64,000 nucleotides of DNA, taken from the NCBI GenBank assembly GCA_039881145.1, contig JAYKKI010000029.1, forward strand, positions 22,938,001-23,002,000, read 5' to 3'. A program made the position numbers and the translations under genes. Origin of the DNA: Druceiella hillmani. Lineage: Eukaryota; Arthropoda; Insecta; Lepidoptera; Hepialidae. Positions 36,060 to 46,068 of this stretch are shown piece after piece (within the stretch, counting starts at the first letter, position 1; each line of letters opens with the position of its first letter). Below the pieces are notes generated by a model, which worked only from the letters and a program-made list of their open reading frames with translations, had not been told where the DNA came from and ran no database searches.

Positions 36060-36940
36060 TATGATTCATTCGTGATTGTAGTCGTCCTCAATTCTTGATC
36101 TTAAGCGTCGGGTATAATACCATCCGTAAACTTTTCCCCGCGACGAGGGTCCTCCGAAGCCTTTTTCAACTGCAGGACATTCGCCACTCTAATTTTCCCA
36201 TCAGGTCCGGAAAAAAGTCCGTTCATCATGTCTCATTACCAGGTGCTGTGTTTTGACAATGGATCGTCTACTATAACGGGGAGCTCCTTGAATTCACTCG
36301 AGGAATCAGGGCGGGTAGGTGTTCGGTTACTTGGCGCCTCCAGAAACTATCAGAGGTCTGGATTGCTATCCACTTTCTATGGTCAGCTTCATTGCGTCCG
36401 TGGTTCGTCGGCCTGAGGACGACCCGATGAGGTAATAACTCGGGGTTAGCGTCTCTGGATAGTTCGAATCAACGCAGACGTGTGTCAGAGGCTGGCGGTA
36501 GAGAAGGTTCTCAGCCTCGATAAGGAAAGCTAGCAGGACCTCCTCTTTCGAGCAGGCACCATCTAGTATAAATTAGTGCCGAATGCGGTCTTTCACTGAT
36601 CGCTTCAAGGTTCCCCCCCCCTCATATACGACGCTCCTAGCTGGTTGAAGCGCCAGTTCGTACCGTGGCGCAGTTCGATTTATAAGTCGACCCGCAATTA
36701 GAAAAGGGTCGGAACTCTTAGTCTGTTGATCGATAGACACATAGACGCCTATTACCGGCGTCAACGGCGTGGCCTGCCTTATTTGATAAAAGAGGGAGCG
36801 ATGCGCTACCCTTGCCGCAACTCGTTGACCACGAGTCCATGATTCGCCGTGGACTGGTACGTGTACTACCCCGATTTAGTCTTTCATACGCAATAGCTCT
36901 GGCACCTCTGGCACCGAATTCAATCTGCAAACTTGACTCG
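36060..36940 (-). pseudogene. BEL/Pao-type pol remnant (RNase H/integrase end)
   Basis: This GC-richer block gives, on the minus strand, broken readings of BEL/Pao Pol. LQIEFGARGARAIAYE lies near 36870-36925 (RNase H-side ELQAA…GARLA block). NLLYRQPLTHVCVDSNYPE and LTPSYYLIGSSS follow (about 36405-36520), as in the SRPLTHVSVDP…LTPNHFLIGS block of the integrase. FWRRQVTEHLPALIPRVN and FFPDLMGKLEW (about 36180-36350) match the integrase C-terminus. Several frameshifts and stops are present. I first considered rRNA because of the base composition; the protein blocks decide against it. It lies between hammerhead-like copies B and C. Confidence 0.7.
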
Positions 36941-37454
36941 ATTTAAAGATAGTAGTTTCACTCTTAGATGCGCCAGGTTTTTCTGTTCAGAGACAAATAG
37001 GTGTAAAATTATCGGAGTTTAGGACTAAAATGAATAACATTTGTTTTACTAATTTGTGATTTATTATTGTGGTCTAATATATTTTTTATAATTTATTTTA
37101 ATAATGAAGACTTGGAAATTAAACTTATTTGTTGAAGTAAGAATTTTTAAGGAGTCCGTTATATCATTGTATAATAATGAATGGATCATATATTTACGCA
37201 TAAGTGTATTATCCGCTTTAAAATAAATTGTTATTTTACAATCTAATTTCATTTGAATAAGTGAATGCATATTAAGTTACTACCATTAAATCAACATATT
37301 TTTCATTAAACTCAGGGGTATTTAATATAAAACGGCTTAAAATAAAAAATGACACACATTTTTGTTATCACAGCCAGAACAATTAATTTGCTAGTGAGTT
37401 CTATTTAAACATTTTGATATTAAGACGTAAAATTTAATTTTGATAATTTGTAAA

Positions 37455-37560
37455 ATTACTCACAATTAAATGAAACTACGTGATGTAGTATAATTTCTAC
37501 TTTCTTTAAGTTCTTTACCACGACCTAGGTTTCGTTGTATTACAACATCTTCAGGTGGGC
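37455..37560 (-). repeat. Hammerhead-like repeat, copy C
   Basis: Starts TTACTCACAATTAAATG, followed by the same ~105-bp sequence as copies A and B, ending just after the ribozyme-like motif (GGTGGGCTATTATGC). Confidence 0.85.
37518..37558 (-). ncRNA. Candidate hammerhead ribozyme, copy C
   Basis: Identical to copy A over all 41 bases, including stems I, II and III, the CUGAAGA and GAAA core strands and the GUC triplet. The predicted cleavage site is 3' of the C complementary to base 37522. The same extra U after CUGAAGA is present. Identity of two copies 2.3 kb apart, while flanks diverge, suggests either recent spread or constraint. Confidence 0.5.
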
Positions 37561-39277
37561 TATTATGCAAAACAATCCACAACAATATTGCTTCGCAATT
37601 TATTATACACTTCGGTTCGGGTAGTTTAAAAAAGGATAAATATTTTCGTTTCTCTTTAATAATAAAATATTTTTATAATTATTATAAAAATAAAAAAAAA
37701 TACATTACAACAAAACAATTTCAAAAAAGGATCGAGTGTGTGTCGGGACAAATATAATGTTGGATTCTGTAACGGTTTATTGAAATAGTTGATCCAAGTT
37801 AGACAAAATAAGTTAATTGAAAGTTTTAGTTTTATAATATTGCAAATCTGTAGTTGAAAAATTAAAGGCAGAGGGAGACATTGCACATGACTTTGAAACT
37901 TAATATTTCACAAAAACAGGGCTTAAAAGTGAAAAATAAAAAGTGAAACTTTGGTTGGACAACTGAATATTTTTTCAAGTAACGGCTGCGAAAGTGTTTA
38001 GTTCTTGTAGCTTCATAATTGTTCGTTGACCACTTAATATCAGATATAAGCATTGTTTTATATCATTATTTTATAAAAAGAGACAACAAATATTCCAGAA
38101 AAAAATAACAGTTGAGAACAAACAAACTTGCTTAAAGGAAAAATTACTTACGCACTATCTAATAAATATTAAGGTAATAAGTTCTCTATTCAACTCGTAT
38201 AAATTTTTTTAATAATTTATGTATGTTTATTCAAAAGTTTCTACTAGATAAACCGATTTTGAAAATACTTTTTTTTTAAATGGTACATACTTCGCAGGTT
38301 AATGGTACATACCTTATAAATATTGTTAGGAACTGATGATGAACTCCGGAGATATCTTGAGGAACTCCTTAACGGATGATCGTACTCAGCTCCTTTGAAT
38401 AATTTAAGACCCTCTGTGAATTCTTTTATCCTGTCTTTGTAAGTACTTTAGTCACAGAGGGTGGCCAGAATCTGATGATGGAACCAGAAGGTGGTAAAAG
38501 AACTGCTCATCGTGTGGAGTAAATGATCGAGTTTGAATTCATTTTACTAATCTTGATAAGTCCTTTGGTTACAAAGTGTGGCTAGTGTATGATAATGGAG
38601 GAGGAAGATGGTGCTGGCAACCCCCCCAACCCCGCAACCTCCCCAAGCATACGCATTGAGTTCATTTATACATGTGTTTATGTAGGTATATATTAATGTT
38701 TCCATTGGACGCAGCAAATGTCTGTTTCGATTTCAATAAATGAAACATTGTTGAATTCTGAAAAATAAAAAGTTTTTTTTATTTTTCATTACTTTTTGTT
38801 ATTGGCTTATGATATACAATGTTATCGAAAATGTTACAAAATCATGGAGAATGGATAAAATGATACCCTTTTGTAATGACAATACCTCTGATCTGTCAAA
38901 AATGTAAAAAGGCTAGTTTTTATCTTCCTACCTACAACTTTGTATTTAACGTTGGCACCGACGTCAAGAAGTATATTTAGTGAAAGTTTATTTACTTTAA
39001 AATGTTATCTACTAGTTACTAGTCTAAGTAGTTGTATTACTTTAAAAAGATTGTTTAGTGAAAGTTGAAGTTTTAACTACCAATTTCGATAAATTTTAAA
39101 GCAATAGCTAAAAAATTGTACTTCGACCTTATTGTAAGGGGAATTGAGCATTCGTCTGCTGTTGCGGAGATTATACCAATCAGCATTTTTGCGTCAAAAC
39201 TTTCGGTTCTTTTTTCATTATGAAAAATAGGTTTGCTCTTGGTAATGGTCATCGATGCTGTGAAACTGTGTCTTGTA

Positions 39278-39316
39278 AGTCACATACTAACAAGTCATAA
39301 TCGTTAGTATGTGACT
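39278..39316. repeat. Perfect inverted repeat, 14-bp arms
   Basis: 39278-39291 and 39303-39316 are exact reverse complements around an 11-base loop. Confidence 0.9.
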
Positions 39317-39424
39317 AAAAATTCACATTAATTAATTACGAATATTTGGAATTACTTCATTTAAAAATCGATTAATATTTGATAGAACGTAAAATGTATC
39401 CGTGAGTTTTTTTTTTATTAAATT

Positions 39425-39468
39425 CAGTATATTCTTAACATATTAGAACCATTGTTAAGAATATACTG
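39425..39468. repeat. Perfect inverted repeat, 16-bp arms
   Basis: 39425-39440 (CAGTATATTCTTAACA) and 39453-39468 are exact reverse complements around a 12-base loop. Confidence 0.9.
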
Positions 39469-40486
39469 GTTTTATATCAGTTTGAACTTATTCAACTATA
39501 AGCTAATTCAATAAATAACATAGATTGAATACTTGTAGAAACATGATACAATTTGCATAAGTTAACTTGATCTTGTATACTTTTACTTATTAAACATGTA
39601 CAAAAATGAAGGATGAACTTCTAGATATTCACTTATAAGTGAAAATGTTGCTCTCGCCGATTTTGAATCGATTCTAAGAGGATAGGAAAGAAAAGTAGAT
39701 CAGTTTGCTATACGATACTTCTGATTTTGCAAAGGTTCATCGACCGCGGAGGAAACTTTTCGAAAACGATAAAAAGTAATTAGTTTGGAACGGATTGATT
39801 TCATTTCGGAAAATTTACGTTAATATACGTTACTATTATAGTTACGTTATTATACTTACGTTAATATTATAGCACGTTATATATTATTTATTTATGTGCT
39901 GTATACATCGATATTCACTGCTCCTTTAATGTACGTTTTATATGGAATGATTGCTCTTTATGTTAATGACAACCCATGCAATTAATAAAGGCTATTTAAT
40001 TCGTTTTTATGCTGGTATGCAGATAATGAAGCATCAACCTTAACTCCACGCAGCCCAAATATATTATTGACATTTTTATTTAAAATCCGACACACAATCT
40101 CTAGAATACACACTAGAGTGTATATCCAGTTATTTATGAAAAATATGTCTATTTATTTTTTATGAGCGTTATTGAAATTTTATTGACAATTTAAATGATG
40201 TCTCGTGTATCGCATCAAAGCTAGTTCATTTATTTTGAAGCAAAAAACAATAAATAAAATTCATGCATGTGTGTATACTTTAGATGCAATATAGAATAAG
40301 TTAACACTTGTTTACTATTAATATTATCTATATTTAATCTACTTACTATTTGGAAATAGTATTTTGTTGGTTTATTTATGCCTAAAAAGCGAAGTGCCTT
40401 GTTGTAGTAAATTGTGGATGTTATTTGTTGGAAAAACTGTGCAAGTGCTTTATTGTAGTAAATTGTTGATGTTAATTTAATTACAT

Positions 40487-40536
40487 CTACAGTTGTTCAA
40501 CAGTCGAGTATTGCATCGATTGTTGAACGACTGTAG
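40487..40536. repeat. Inverted repeat, 19-bp arms, two mismatches
   Basis: 40487-40505 pairs with 40518-40536 (CTACAGTTGTTCAACAGTC against its complement with two changes). It follows directly after a two-copy direct repeat containing TTGTAGTAAATTGT (about 40400 and 40453). Confidence 0.85.
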
Positions 40537-41036
40537 TGATTGCAGTGAATTGCTTTCAGTGATCTTAACTAGAAGCACTTCGAAGTTTTCAAATAAATCT
40601 TTTATTTAGATATTTTTATTTAAATTAATTTGTTTTATATACACAAGTTTCTAAAATAAGACAAAACAAATCTAACTAAATATAAAATTAAGGATAAGAT
40701 AGCGCATTTTGTAATAAATAAATTAATGGTGAATATGTTTTTATTATATATTCATGCAAAGTTGTATATTAATTATGTATATTGCGCAGCCAAATAAATA
40801 GCAACGATTATCATAAATCTATCTTCGATGCCTATAGACAATATTTGACGTAGTACATCACAAGTAGATTGATGTTATCCAAATGACATCCAATTCGTTC
40901 CATCATTTAATTAAAAAAACAATGTCATTTCTCCTTAAGCTTAATTGATTATTGATCGTATGTTCTTGTTGATTTGTACTTTCCTTTTGAAGAGTAACTT
41001 TCGTGGGTCATCATATATGAAATAATAATTTTGATA

Positions 41037-41843
41037 ATGCCGATAAAAGAAAATCAAGTGGTTCTTAGCGCATATAATGACCTAAGTTTTGGGAATACAC
41101 TGCAGCACATTTTATTTCTACAATCAATTTTCGGTGTACATAGAAATACTTCAAACGTTAAGGGTGCTAAACGTGCGTTCCAAATTATTTACGGCTGTTT
41201 AATATGCGTTTTTCATATATCATGTATCGTAATAATTATTCATAAACTCCAAACAGACATAGAAATTGTGATTATATTTAAGTATATCGAGACTGTCTAT
41301 ATTACATATATAATTTTATGCGCAGCATGGTGGGGAAAGAATCAATTTATGGAGATGGTTTATTATCTAGATCAGATCGGTGAAAAGTTTGATATAATTA
41401 ATCGAAAGAAAATTATAATAAATGATAAACGACGTAGCACTATATACTCCATGTTAATCACTTTTTATGCTACCGTAATCTTCAGTGTTAATTGTTGCAT
41501 GGTATATTTCGTGAATATAGAAATGTTCTTTGCACCCGTGTTTGCAAGTTTTGTATGTGGAATGGTTTATGATTTGGAAATACTTCTGTTTTCTTTTATT
41601 GTCTGTAGCATTCATGAGCGTATTAAAATAATCAATGTATGTTTGAACGTCGAAGATAAAAGCGCAAGTGAGCCTTCGGCGGTTGAATTATTCGATGATC
41701 TGCTGTGCGTGAGAGGGCATTTACGATATATGGATTTTTATTTTAGTTTACCTTTAAAGCGTAAAAATATATGTGGTTTATCTGATTTCTTCCTAGATTT
41801 TGGGGAAACATGCAAACGTATTAACGACACTTTTAAAGTTCAG
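41037..41843 (+). CDS. Gustatory receptor (7tm_7 family), exon 1
   Basis: Insect gustatory receptors are seven-helix ligand-gated cation channels on the dendrites of taste neurons. This exon opens at ATG 41037 and encodes 269 residues, ending …FKVQ at CAG|GTTGGT (phase 0; the donor is not ideal). Hydrophobic segments near residues 47-65, 76-98, 137-160 and 170-195 fit the first transmembrane helices. The PLKRKN(I)CGL…FGETCKRIN region matches the intracellular part before helix 5. With exons 41932-42009, 42661-42820 and 47385-47557 the CDS is 1,218 nt (405 residues), typical for the family, with all phases consistent. A chordotonal or odorant receptor assignment fits less well because of the C-terminal TYxxxxxQ motif. 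The ligand cannot be predicted. Confidence 0.88.
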
Positions 41844-41931
41844 GTTGGTAGTGGAAGTTATTTGTTAAGACTTGTTTTTTAATATATTTTGTTGAAACTA
41901 ACTGTTTGATATTAATAATTCAATTTTGCAG

Positions 41932-42009
41932 CTACTGTTCTCATTAATCATAATTTTCATGGCCATAATCGTAACTATATATACCGCTTTGGACGGCATA
42001 AAACAAAAG
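41932..42009 (+). CDS. Gustatory receptor, exon 2
   Basis: 26 codons between TTTTGCAG and AAG|GTAAGC, phase 0 at both ends. It is almost entirely one hydrophobic helix (LLFSLIIIFMAIIVTIY), matching transmembrane helix 5 of the family. Confidence 0.85.
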
Positions 42010-42034
42010 GTAAGCGTTGATCTCTTATTTTAAA

Positions 42035-42390
42035 ATGGTGAAATATTAGAATACCCAAAATTGTGGGCTGAATGCATGAAGGGAGAGACGGGATCTATTG
42101 TTCTAAATTGGTGAAATATTAGGGTGCTCAAAGGGGAGAGAGAATATTTTAGGGAGGAATAGTTGGAAGAAAGTATGAATGGAGAGACGGGATCTATTGT
42201 TCTAAATTGGTGAAATATTACGGTAGATATCCAAAGTGGAGGGAGAATATTTTAAGGAAGAATGGTGGGCAGAATGCATGAAGGGAGAAAGGGGATCTAT
42301 TGCTCTAAATTTGTGAATTATTAGGGTGTGCAAAGGAAATATAGAATATTTTAAGAAGGGATGGTGGCGAGAAAGTATGAAGCGAGAGAG
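42035..42390. repeat. Intronic minisatellite, ~100-bp unit, 3-4 copies
   Basis: Units begin with (GG/TT)TGAAATATTA at about 42037, 42110, 42209 and 42311. They share GGGAGAG.CGGGATCTATTG and AGAATATTTTA(G)G(G)GA. The first unit is shortened to ~73 bp. It fills most of gustatory-receptor intron 2 (42010-42660) and makes it strongly purine-rich on the plus strand. Confidence 0.9.
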
Positions 42391-42660
42391 TATAGGTAGT
42401 AGAGATGTAAGGGGAATGGTGGAGACTAAAAAGGGAAAAATGGTGGATAGGATTGCTGTGGGGATAAAGCCATAGAATGAAAAGAGGATGAAGTCCGCGG
42501 AAGAAAGTGAGATTGAGGGTGAGGGAGGGAGTGATAGATAGGAAAAAGGAAGTGGGTTCAGTTCAGTTCAATTTTCGGACAATGAAAACCTTGTCGTGTT
42601 ATTAATAATATTATTTATCGGCGCGATGTTTCATTGAATTGTATTTATGAATTGTTGCAG

Positions 42661-42820
42661 CTTCCTGTGTTTACTCTGAGAACTATCTTTGGTATGATCT
42701 TTTTGTCCACACATTACATAGTTGCTATTGTTCAAATATGTGTCTCGTGTGAAGGACTGTTTCTGGAAGTAAAGAAGACAAAAACAATTTTGACAATGTT
42801 ATATTCTGATAGTCGATTTC
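42661..42820 (+). CDS. Gustatory receptor, exon 3
   Basis: Acceptor TTGTTGCAG ends at 42660. The exon is 160 nt and ends inside a codon at the consensus donor C|GTGAGTA (42820/42821), phase 1. It encodes transmembrane helix 6 (IFGMIFLSTHYIVAIVQICV) followed by the intracellular EVKKTKTILTMLY motif typical of gustatory receptors. The frame stays open to 42972 by chance; reading on would miss the C-terminal signature, which is in exon 4. Confidence 0.85.
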
Positions 42821-44157
42821 GTGAGTATATAAATTATAATACTTTATATGTGGAAATCTTAATTTGGCTGGAATATATTTTCCTTAGATTTACTACAAAA
42901 GTTCCATACAAATTTCGGCACGTGAAACTTTGTGGGTATATTATATTTATGTTATACTATTTTCAAATATAAATATGGAGAATTAAGAGCAATTTACGTG
43001 GATTTCAATAATAAATATTTTTGGAGTCCAACAGAAACGGTTATTTTAATTGATATCCCATATAAAACAAGAAATTAAAAAAGGAAATCAATAGATCGAT
43101 TGGTTTAACTGTCGTAGGTACGTAATATTAAGGTATGTATGAAATGAAAAATAAATACAAATATTTAAAAAAAATAGACAACAGCGCAAGAAGATTTACA
43201 CTTGTACTGCATATTTCATGTACTGCATAGTTCTGAGGTTAAGTCTAAGCGAAAGTCCAAAATCTAAAGCGCTGTCAACTGTACTTCTATACCTTATGTA
43301 CATTTTACAGACCCTAAACTACGTGTTAAAAGTCGGTCGACTCTTACTCGTAAAGTAATAAAGCCTACTTCGCTGTGATGTTTTTTTCTTTAAATGTTGT
43401 TATATATTTGTATACTACTATTGGGAGTACAATTCAGATATTAAAAAATAGTGGTTTAGCTGATAGGGGCATTACACTTAACACTGGCAAAAATTACTAT
43501 TTTAAAGCTTTATATTCCGTAAACGAATGCACAGATAAAGTGTTTGACACAACCCAATATTTTTGAAAGACCTATTCAACGATACTCTATACAAAGGAGT
43601 ATGTGAATAAAAAATAATTCACCCTCGCTTTATATGTAGGGGAGATTAAAGATTTGTTTGCATATTTTTTTTATAACTTTGTAGGCATTTTAATATGTAC
43701 AGCTGACCGTGCTGAATTCCAGTTTCTTAGCACTAATTCTTCGCAAGTAAAATAATTGTGACGTACAGACGGATATGGTGAAACTATAAGGGTGTGAAGT
43801 TTGACTGCGAAACTCCAAAAAAGAAGCCGATTTCCGTATTGTATTGATTTGCTTCCGATACCCGTTTCAGTGAATATATAAAATAAATAATGTAATGAAC
43901 GTGCTAAATTGTTAACAGGCAATAAAATATACCCTTAAATGTTCATGTATGGGTAAGTGTGTATTGAATCCTCGTAGTGGTGTCCTACTCGTACTTCGAA
44001 GACTTTTAATTCTAAGTTAGCATTTTATAAATCGTTCGTTCCAAGGAAACATACCTTATTTGTTATATATCGCATATAGAGCGGCTCTAATGAATTTCAG
44101 TAAAATAATATTTATTTATCCATATCAAATTTTACTCAACAGAGGTGAATGGGCTAA

Positions 44158-44198
44158 TCTGCCCCCGCCAGTAGTAGTAAGATACTGGCGGGGGCAGA
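44158..44198. repeat. GC-rich perfect hairpin abutting the ISL2EU left end
   Basis: Arms 44158-44173 (TCTGCCCCCGCCAGTA) and 44183-44198 are exact reverse complements around GTAGTAAGA. It touches the first base of the transposon's terminal repeat. The arms are 10 of 16 G or C, with a run of nine G/C bases, in a very AT-rich intron. Confidence 0.95.
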
Positions 44199-44574
44199 TA
44201 CCAATGGGAAGATCTCTTTAAAAAGAACATTTGTTTTATTACGACTAATCGAAATTATTAGTCCGTTTGGAGTTACATCATCCCAAATGTGACTAACTAT
44301 GGTTTCGAGTCAGTTGTTGCCCGCTTTTGTGTGTGCGAGTACGTTGTGCTTAATGTTTTTTATTATGTTTTACGATTTACCCGACCTTTCCTTGGACACG
44401 GTTATCTATTTTTATCATTAACTACGGTTTTTCCTTGGATGCTGTTAGTTGATTTTATCATTGACTACGGCTTTTCCAAGAGTTATCTGTTGTTTTCTGT
44501 TTTTTATTGTTGACTCTGGCTTTTCATTAGACATTGTAGTCTTCACATAATAGAAATATTACTTCAATACTCAT

Positions 44575-44901
44575 TTTTAGGTTGCGCTCCACAGTACGCA
44601 AAAATTATACTTGTTCGAATTATCGTTATTGGTAAAGTGTCAACTATGCAGTAAGAATAGCTGTCCTAAAGTACAGAACTCACCAGATAATCAAGACGAA
44701 CAACATGATCAAATATCTGAGGTCCATTCAACATTACATACACCCGAATATGTGAGGATACCAAATACATATAGACATTGTAACTTCAATATATACCAAA
44801 ATGAGACTTATTGCAAAAAACCTGAGACGATAAAACTTAATATGATATGTGGATACAACCTGTATATTCAGAGGCCGCTCGGATTTATCAGGAATATTTA
44901 G
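44575..44901 (+). pseudogene. ISL2EU transposase, N-terminal zinc region
   Basis: A 96-codon open stretch with CQLCSKNSC, VRIPNTYRHCNFNIYQNETYC and a further Cys, like the Cys-rich N-terminal domain of ISL2EU transposases (THAP-like DNA-binding function assumed). It starts before the first usable ATG (44611). Sequence from 44902 to 45359 is unreadable as protein and contains a (TA)n tract. Confidence 0.6.
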
Positions 44902-45294
44902 AAGGAAGAACTAGGAAACATTACTTAAATTCCGCAAAGTTTTCCATGATTTTAACGCTGGTCAGCTTATAGACGTATGTTTTTTTATCGTATCAGTTTA
45001 TCGACTTGTGTAATAGTTTACTGACGTATGTAAATAATACTAAAATGCACTTTTGAACTGGCCGTGGAAACGAATTTGATTTAATAATAGTCTTAAAGTG
45101 ATTTGTTTATTGACACGTCTAGAGAACCAAGAACGAGAGAATGAGATATCAGTAATATTATTTAACATGTCGCAATGAAATCTGGAAAGAAAGCTAAATA
45201 TTATAAGGGATTATTGAACGAACGAATTCGTACTAGCCCACCAAGATTTTGTTAACTTAAGAAGAAACATTATATTGCACAGGAATATACAAAT

Positions 45295-45302
45295 CTCATC
45301 TC

Positions 45303-45356
<54 letters not shown>

Positions 45357-45364
45357 GAGATGAG
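45295..45364. repeat. (TA)n tract capped by inverted repeat
   Basis: About 50 bp of TA (45304-45353) flanked by CTCATCTCG (45295-45303) and its exact reverse complement CGAGATGAG (45356-45364). The whole 70 bp is one near-perfect palindrome able to form a long cruciform. Confidence 0.95.
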
Positions 45365-45839
45365 TAGTTCTACTGTTCTATTTCAGCGACAAAGCTCTAG
45401 CTTACCTAAACTCCTAAATCTACTTAAACCATTTTTTATTGTTTGCACAAACGTATATATCGCAAATATACTAGAGCTTCATTTAGCCACAGCATCTGAT
45501 GTGATAATAATGATTGACATTGTCAGGAATGAAGAACATGTAATGAACTGGTTTTTTAAAGTAAATGATGTCTTTATATTAGATAAAAGTTTTCGCGGCT
45601 ACTTAGAAGGTTTAGACTCATGCGGATAGGAAGTATATATGCCACCTACAACAATAGAGATCAAATCCAATCGGGTATCACTCAAGCTAGTAAATCGCCT
45701 TTAGTTACGACATGTCGATGGGTTGTTGAGATTATCAACGATCGCTTCAAACATGACTTTAAACTCCTGGGCCAAAGGTATTTTAAAAGAGTACTTAACA
45801 ATATGCTGGTGGATTTTAAAAGATTTTCGTGACTCAGTT
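45360..45839 (+). pseudogene. ISL2EU transposase, DDE_Tnp_4-like catalytic remnant
   Basis: The first frame (to 45628) contains NDVFILDKSFRGYLEGLDSC, matching the second catalytic Asp block (…FILDRGFRD…) of HARBI1/ISL2EU DDE transposases. An in-frame TAG at 45627-45629 is followed by EVYMPP in the same frame. A second frame (45620-45832) contains the third-residue block TCRWVVEIINDRFKHDFKLL, with the catalytic Glu after RWVV. So the core is recognisable but split by one stop and at least one frameshift, and the first catalytic Asp region is unclear. Confidence 0.75.
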
Positions 45840-46006
45840 GTTGGCAATGCGTAAACGGATCTCACTTTAAATACATATAAACATCTATTTCATTATATTG
45901 AGGAATAAATTTGCGCTAATATCCGAAAAGATTAAATAAAAAAAGCTAAGCTACTAAAAACTAAGTTACCAGGAAAGCCTTTATCATCTTTAACAATGTT
46001 ACGGAA

Positions 46007-46068
46007 CAAGTGTAGATGGGTATCTACACTTGCACATTTGTAATATACGCTAGCACATTTGTAATATA
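46007..46068. repeat. Hairpin followed by short direct repeat
   Basis: 46007-46017 and 46022-46032 are exact 11-bp inverted arms around GGGT. Right after, GCACATTTGTAATATA occurs twice (46032-46047 and 46053-46068). Confidence 0.85.

Larger units (their letters stand above)
37561..41030. other. Intergenic AT-rich DNA
   Basis: No gene recognised. It contains a diverged tandem duplication at about 38441-38615 (unit ~117 bp, both containing AAGT.CTTT…GTGGC), hairpins at 39278-39316, 39425-39468 and 40487-40536, and a 52-bp-period direct repeat at about 40388-40475. Confidence 0.5.

Noticed and set aside
35880..36990. Ribosomal RNA gene fragment or R2-type insertion
   Set aside because: The high GC suggested rRNA, but minus-strand readings give BEL/Pao pol blocks and no conserved rRNA helix was recognised.
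42821..42972. Gustatory receptor read as a pseudogene ending at 42972, with a frame-shifted FSLDLLQKF-like continuation
   Set aside because: A consensus phase-1 donor at 42820 joins exactly to an exon at 47385 carrying the family's terminal signature, so no frameshift is needed.
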